From contig CAZHMN010000068.1 in NCBI GenBank assembly GCA_964533705.1, forward strand, positions 1-16,360: DNA of 16,360 nt. The letters run 5' to 3'. The position numbers were made by a program, and so were the translations under genes. The notes under the pieces were generated by a model. It was given only the letters and a program-made list of their open reading frames with translations. It did not search any database and was not told the DNA's origin. This DNA comes from CAZHMN01 sp964533705. Its GTDB lineage: Bacteria > Electryoneota > B3-LCP. Positions 13,109-16,360 of this stretch are shown in pieces; the stretch's first letter is position 1, and every line of letters begins with the position of its first letter.

Positions 13109-16100
13109 ATGACAAGATTAAACACTTTTGGGGGAATAATCTTTACCCTTGCTCTCTCAAGCATTCTCTCGCAAGCGCAACCTCTAATAAGTCGGGAATT
13201 AATTGCAGAGATTCAGAGTGCCCCTGCAAATGAAGCCCTGCCCGTGGTTTTTGTGCTCCAAACCCAGGTGAAGTTCGAAGAAATCTATCCCCAGGTTAAG
13301 GATTTGCCAAAACCCGAACGCCGCCTAGAGGTGATCGCGGAATTGCATTCATTGGCGAAGAAAACGCAAGGGCCGTTGCTGAACGATCTGCGCATAATGG
13401 AACGTAGTGGATTGGCTTCCGATATACGCCCTTTGTGGATTACCAATGTAATCGCCGCCCGAATCCGCGCTGATGAAATCCTGCCGTTGGTAAAAATACA
13501 CCCTGAGATTGATCGAGTTCGGTGGGATCCGCCGCGCTTACCAGGCCAGGTGGCGGATCGTATGAAAAGCATTCGTATCCAGGATCAGATCGCTGATGTC
13601 AGCTGGGGAGTCGTTGATATTAATGCTACGCAGGTTTGGGATATTGGCTATCGAGGACAGGGAATCCTAATTGCTAATCTCGATCTTGGCGTGGATTACA
13701 CTCACCCCGATCTGGCGGATCATATCTGGGTTAATCCCGGCGAAGACATAAACGGCAACGGAATTGTTGATTCCTCCGATTGGAACGGCATTGATGACGA
13801 TTTAAACGGTTATGTGGATGATTTGAGAGGATGGGCCTTCGGCGCCAATAGCCCCGAAGTGATGGATGAGGACGGTCACGGGACGGCCACGGCGGGCGTT
13901 GTTTTAGGTGACGGGACGGGTGGCAGCGTTACCGGTGTTGCTCCGGAAGCAACTATGATGATCTTGAAAAATTACGCTGGCGGAGAGAGCCAGTACTGGG
14001 AAGCTCAGCAGTATGCCATTATGATGGGAGCGGACGTTATCACCAGTTCCGTTTCGTATAAATGGCGCTTCCACCCCAAACCGGACTATGCCACGATGCG
14101 CCAGAATACCAGAATGGAATTGGCCGCCGGTCTGATTCATGCCAACTCCATCGGAAATGAAGGGGATAATCTCAATACCGATCCCATCCCCTTTAACGTC
14201 GCTACACCGGGTAACTGCCCGCCCCCCTGGCTCCATCCAGATCAGACTCTGATCGGAAGAATATCCTCGACATTGGGCGTTGGAGCTTACGATGCCGGTT
14301 ACACGTTGAAAGATTATTCCAGCGTGGGGCCTTCCGCTTGGAATCTCGATGATATACTATTCCTCGATCCCGAATACCCCTATCAGGCCTCCTGGCCGGT
14401 CTCATTTGATGACTACCCCTATGAAAACGGCCGCTTCCAGGCGCTTTTGAAACCGGATTTGGCCGCACCCACTGGGGTGACAACAACGGCCTTGGGCGGA
14501 GGATACCTCTCCGGTTTCATCGGCACTTCCGCGGCTACGCCGCATTTGGGGGGCACCTTATGTTTGTTGCTATCGGCCGTACCCGACGCCACGCCCGAAC
14601 TTCTGGCTGAAGCGGTTATGAGTACCGCGGTGGATATGGGCGAACCCGGCAAGGATAATTTCTGGGGATGCGGAAGATTGGACGCCTATGCCGCCGTCGC
14701 TTTTCTCCTTTTGCAGTCCCATGCCACCTTAACCGGATTGATCACCGATGCCTATAGCGGCAATCCGGTCGGAGGCGCAACCATCGCACTTCCCGAAGTA
14801 ACGATGCAAGCCCAGTCCGATTCGTCCGGATATTACCTCCTTCCAGGCATTCCCGAGGGTACTTATGATGTACGCTTTACTGCCAGCGGATATGATACTC
14901 TCTGGGTGCCGGACGTAACCTTATCTGTCGGCGTCGTGGAAACGCTTTCGGTTGCGTTGGAAAGCCCCCGGATCTGGGTGGAACCGGATAACATCTCCGT
15001 CATGCTTGATCAAGGTGAGAGTCTTTTGGTTCCGGTTATCGTCCATAATGCCGGCACCTCCAACTTGTCCGTCGAATTCACCAAGCAGGGCGACTGGGAT
15101 CCGTACCAGGTATACTCAATTATCGACGCGCAGACGGCTGCAGGGGATGATCAGCTTTTCGGAGCGGAAGTGGCGGGTGGATCCCTCTGGGTCAGTGGAG
15201 GTAACGCCGGACTGGAACCCAACAAGCTCTATCGTTTCTCCTTGGAGGGTGAGCTATTGGAAATGCTGGATCAGCCGCCCTCCGCGTCGAGCCTGGGTTG
15301 GCGCGATCTCGCCTGGGACGGCCAGTACCTCTATGGATCATCCGGTTCGGTGATAGAAGGAGTTGATCTCACAGGCAGTGTGCAAACAATAATAAACGGC
15401 CCTTTGGAATTGCACCGCGCTCTGGCCTATAATTCCGATGGCGATCTCTTCTACTCTTGCGACGGCACCACCAATATCGTCGAGTTTAACCGCGATGGGG
15501 TTGTGCTGCGTTCCTGGGGACACGATCTGCATATCCAGGGCCTGGCCTGGCACCCTGAGGATGAAGACGGCTATCCGCTCTATATTTTCTCGGCCGATGG
15601 TGAGAGCGTGGGGCTGCGGATGAGCAAAATGAATCCCGACGCAGGTGAAATCATCTTCCTCACCGATCTGTCCGGTATCACGGGTGACCAGGCTGGCGGA
15701 GCCGCCATTACACCTGATATTGATCCCGACCGCTGGTGCTTCGTAGGGTTAATTCGGGGAGGACCCAACGCTCCTGACCGAGTACAAATCTATTCGCTGG
15801 GCGCCTACGCCCCCTGGCTCTCTGTCGAGCCCCCGGGGGGCGATATTGATCCCGGCGGCACTCTGGACGCGCAGGCTACGCTGGATGCCGGAGTCGTCCC
15901 TCCGGGAGAATACGACATAAACCTGGTCGTGCTGCACAACGCGCCCCAGGACGATATCGTCATCCCCGTTTCCCTCACTGTTACACCCGTGGCCGTCAAA
16001 CCCTCACCGCCTTCTGCGCTCATTCCATCACAATTCGCAGTCCTCCCCGCCTATCCCAATCCCTTTAATCCCACCACGAACATCAGCTTCCAATTGCCGG

Positions 16101-16327
16101 AGGCAGGTTTCGTGAAATTGGAAATCTTTGATCTTAATGGCCGCAATGTAGGGGCAAACCCTCGTGTCTGCCCTGTTGTCGGATTCGGAGAATCCGACCT
16201 GCGCTGGTATCCCCCTGGCATGCACCAGATCATCTTCGATGGCTCTAATCTGCCCTCCGGAATCTACATCTACCGCCTGCAAACCGGCGACCTGACCGCC
16301 TCCGGCAAAATGATACTGCTAAAATAA
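13109..16327 (+). CDS. Secreted subtilisin-family (S8) serine protease with C-terminal sorting domain
   Basis: A 1072-residue exported protease. The signal peptide is about 1-23 and a propeptide spans about 40-140. The S8 catalytic domain (about 165-535) has D192 (ANLDLGVDYTHPDL), H257 (DEDGHGTATAGVV), S474 (GTSAATPHLGG) and the oxyanion N350 (SIGNEGD). A loop at 210-240 rich in D, N and G (DINGNGIVD, IDDDLNGYVDD) looks Ca2+-binding. A carboxypeptidase-regulatory-like beta-sandwich follows (about 538-618). Ig-like halves (619-660 and 902-958) appear to flank a beta-propeller-like stretch (about 665-900). The YPNPFNP sorting domain spans 974-1072 and ends SGIYIYRLQ. It is expected to be exported by Sec and then moved or anchored by a type IX-like system. 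GAGG at 13097-13100 lies 8 bases before the ATG. The sorting domain is interrupted by residues 1014-1030, encoded by a palindromic insert. Confidence 0.93.
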   Translation: MTRLNTFGGIIFTLALSSILSQAQPLISRELIAEIQSAPANEALPVVFVLQTQVKFEEIYPQVKDLPKPERRLEVIAELHSLAKKTQGPLLNDLRIMERSGLASDIRPLWITNVIAARIRADEILPLVKIHPEIDRVRWDPPRLPGQVADRMKSIRIQDQIADVSWGVVDINATQVWDIGYRGQGILIANLDLGVDYTHPDLADHIWVNPGEDINGNGIVDSSDWNGIDDDLNGYVDDLRGWAFGANSPEVMDEDGHGTATAGVVLGDGTGGSVTGVAPEATMMILKNYAGGESQYWEAQQYAIMMGADVITSSVSYKWRFHPKPDYATMRQNTRMELAAGLIHANSIGNEGDNLNTDPIPFNVATPGNCPPPWLHPDQTLIGRISSTLGVGAYDAGYTLKDYSSVGPSAWNLDDILFLDPEYPYQASWPVSFDDYPYENGRFQALLKPDLAAPTGVTTTALGGGYLSGFIGTSAATPHLGGTLCLLLSAVPDATPELLAEAVMSTAVDMGEPGKDNFWGCGRLDAYAAVAFLLLQSHATLTGLITDAYSGNPVGGATIALPEVTMQAQSDSSGYYLLPGIPEGTYDVRFTASGYDTLWVPDVTLSVGVVETLSVALESPRIWVEPDNISVMLDQGESLLVPVIVHNAGTSNLSVEFTKQGDWDPYQVYSIIDAQTAAGDDQLFGAEVAGGSLWVSGGNAGLEPNKLYRFSLEGELLEMLDQPPSASSLGWRDLAWDGQYLYGSSGSVIEGVDLTGSVQTIINGPLELHRALAYNSDGDLFYSCDGTTNIVEFNRDGVVLRSWGHDLHIQGLAWHPEDEDGYPLYIFSADGESVGLRMSKMNPDAGEIIFLTDLSGITGDQAGGAAITPDIDPDRWCFVGLIRGGPNAPDRVQIYSLGAYAPWLSVEPPGGDIDPGGTLDAQATLDAGVVPPGEYDINLVVLHNAPQDDIVIPVSLTVTPVAVKPSPPSALIPSQFAVLPAYPNPFNPTTNISFQLPEAGFVKLEIFDLNGRNVGANPRVCPVVGFGESDLRWYPPGMHQIIFDGSNLPSGIYIYRLQTGDLTASGKMILLK
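16148..16198 (+). repeat. REP-like double-palindrome insert inside the protease coding sequence
   Basis: This 51-base, 17-codon in-frame segment starts GTAGGGG. The first hairpin pairs 16152-16159 with 16166-16173 with one A-C mismatch. The second is a perfect 9-bp stem, 16178-16186 with 16190-16198, with a GGA loop. The encoded residues (V1014-D1030) fall between NGRN and LRWYPPGMH, where related sorting domains have a shorter turn. Two adjacent palindromes covering exactly the anomalous residues indicate an inserted repeat rather than chance. Confidence 0.6.
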
Positions 16328-16337
16328 TCGCCGCCGC

Positions 16338-16360
16338 GTAGGGGTCGGTCTTGAACCGAC
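16338..16360 (+). repeat. Left part of a REP-like palindromic repeat, cut by the window edge
   Basis: GTAGGGG (16338-16344) leads into a hairpin GTCGGT (16344-16349), CTTGA loop, ACCGAC (16355-16360). It starts 10 bases after the protease stop and shares its head and GTCGG/CCGAC arms with the coding insert at 16148-16198. It may also terminate the protease transcript. Confidence 0.5.

Overview
The window (about 50% GC by eye) looks like chromosome from an uncultured Gram-negative bacterium of the FCB (Fibrobacteres-Chlorobi-Bacteroidetes) type or a related candidate phylum. Two secreted proteins end in a YPNPFNP-type C-terminal domain of the type IX secretion (Por)/FlgD-like kind, and large multidomain exported proteins are frequent. 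No phage, transposase, CRISPR, rRNA or tRNA was seen. UGA serves as an ordinary stop in at least two genes (4501-4503 and 9841-9843), so the genetic code is standard.

Layout, left to right. A secreted CapA-family metallophosphoesterase-like protein with a PKD domain lies on the minus strand (39-2993). Divergent from it is a PLP-dependent methionine gamma-lyase/cystathionine gamma-synthase family enzyme (3319-4503), whose promoter region carries three copies of an 8-base motif. uvrC follows (4601-6436), then a C-rich, G-poor gap. Next is a three-gene signalling operon: a membrane sensor histidine kinase (6752-8713), an unusual REC-DHp protein with a histidine-kinase H-box but no ATPase domain (8691-9386), and a single-domain Rcp1/CheY-like response regulator (9397-9843). 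The three could form a phosphorelay.

The most notable gene is at 10029-11141. It encodes a secreted thioredoxin-fold (AhpC/TSA-TlpA-like) protein whose catalytic first-cysteine codon is an in-frame TGA. A hairpin with bacterial SECIS geometry starts just after that TGA, and the same frame continues for 310 codons into an ASH/choice-of-anchor Ig-like domain and a C-terminal sorting domain. The simplest reading is a secreted selenoprotein, which a standard gene caller would split or truncate.

A strong bidirectional terminator separates it from a convergent motA-motB pair (12800-11200, minus strand). The window ends with a large secreted subtilisin-family (S8) protease (13109-16327) that has a consensus sigma70-type promoter. 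Its C-terminal sorting domain is interrupted by an in-frame 51-base insert made of two back-to-back palindromes. The insert begins with the same GTAGGGG head as a palindromic repeat starting just 3' of the gene at the window edge, which suggests a mobile REP-like element that invaded coding sequence.
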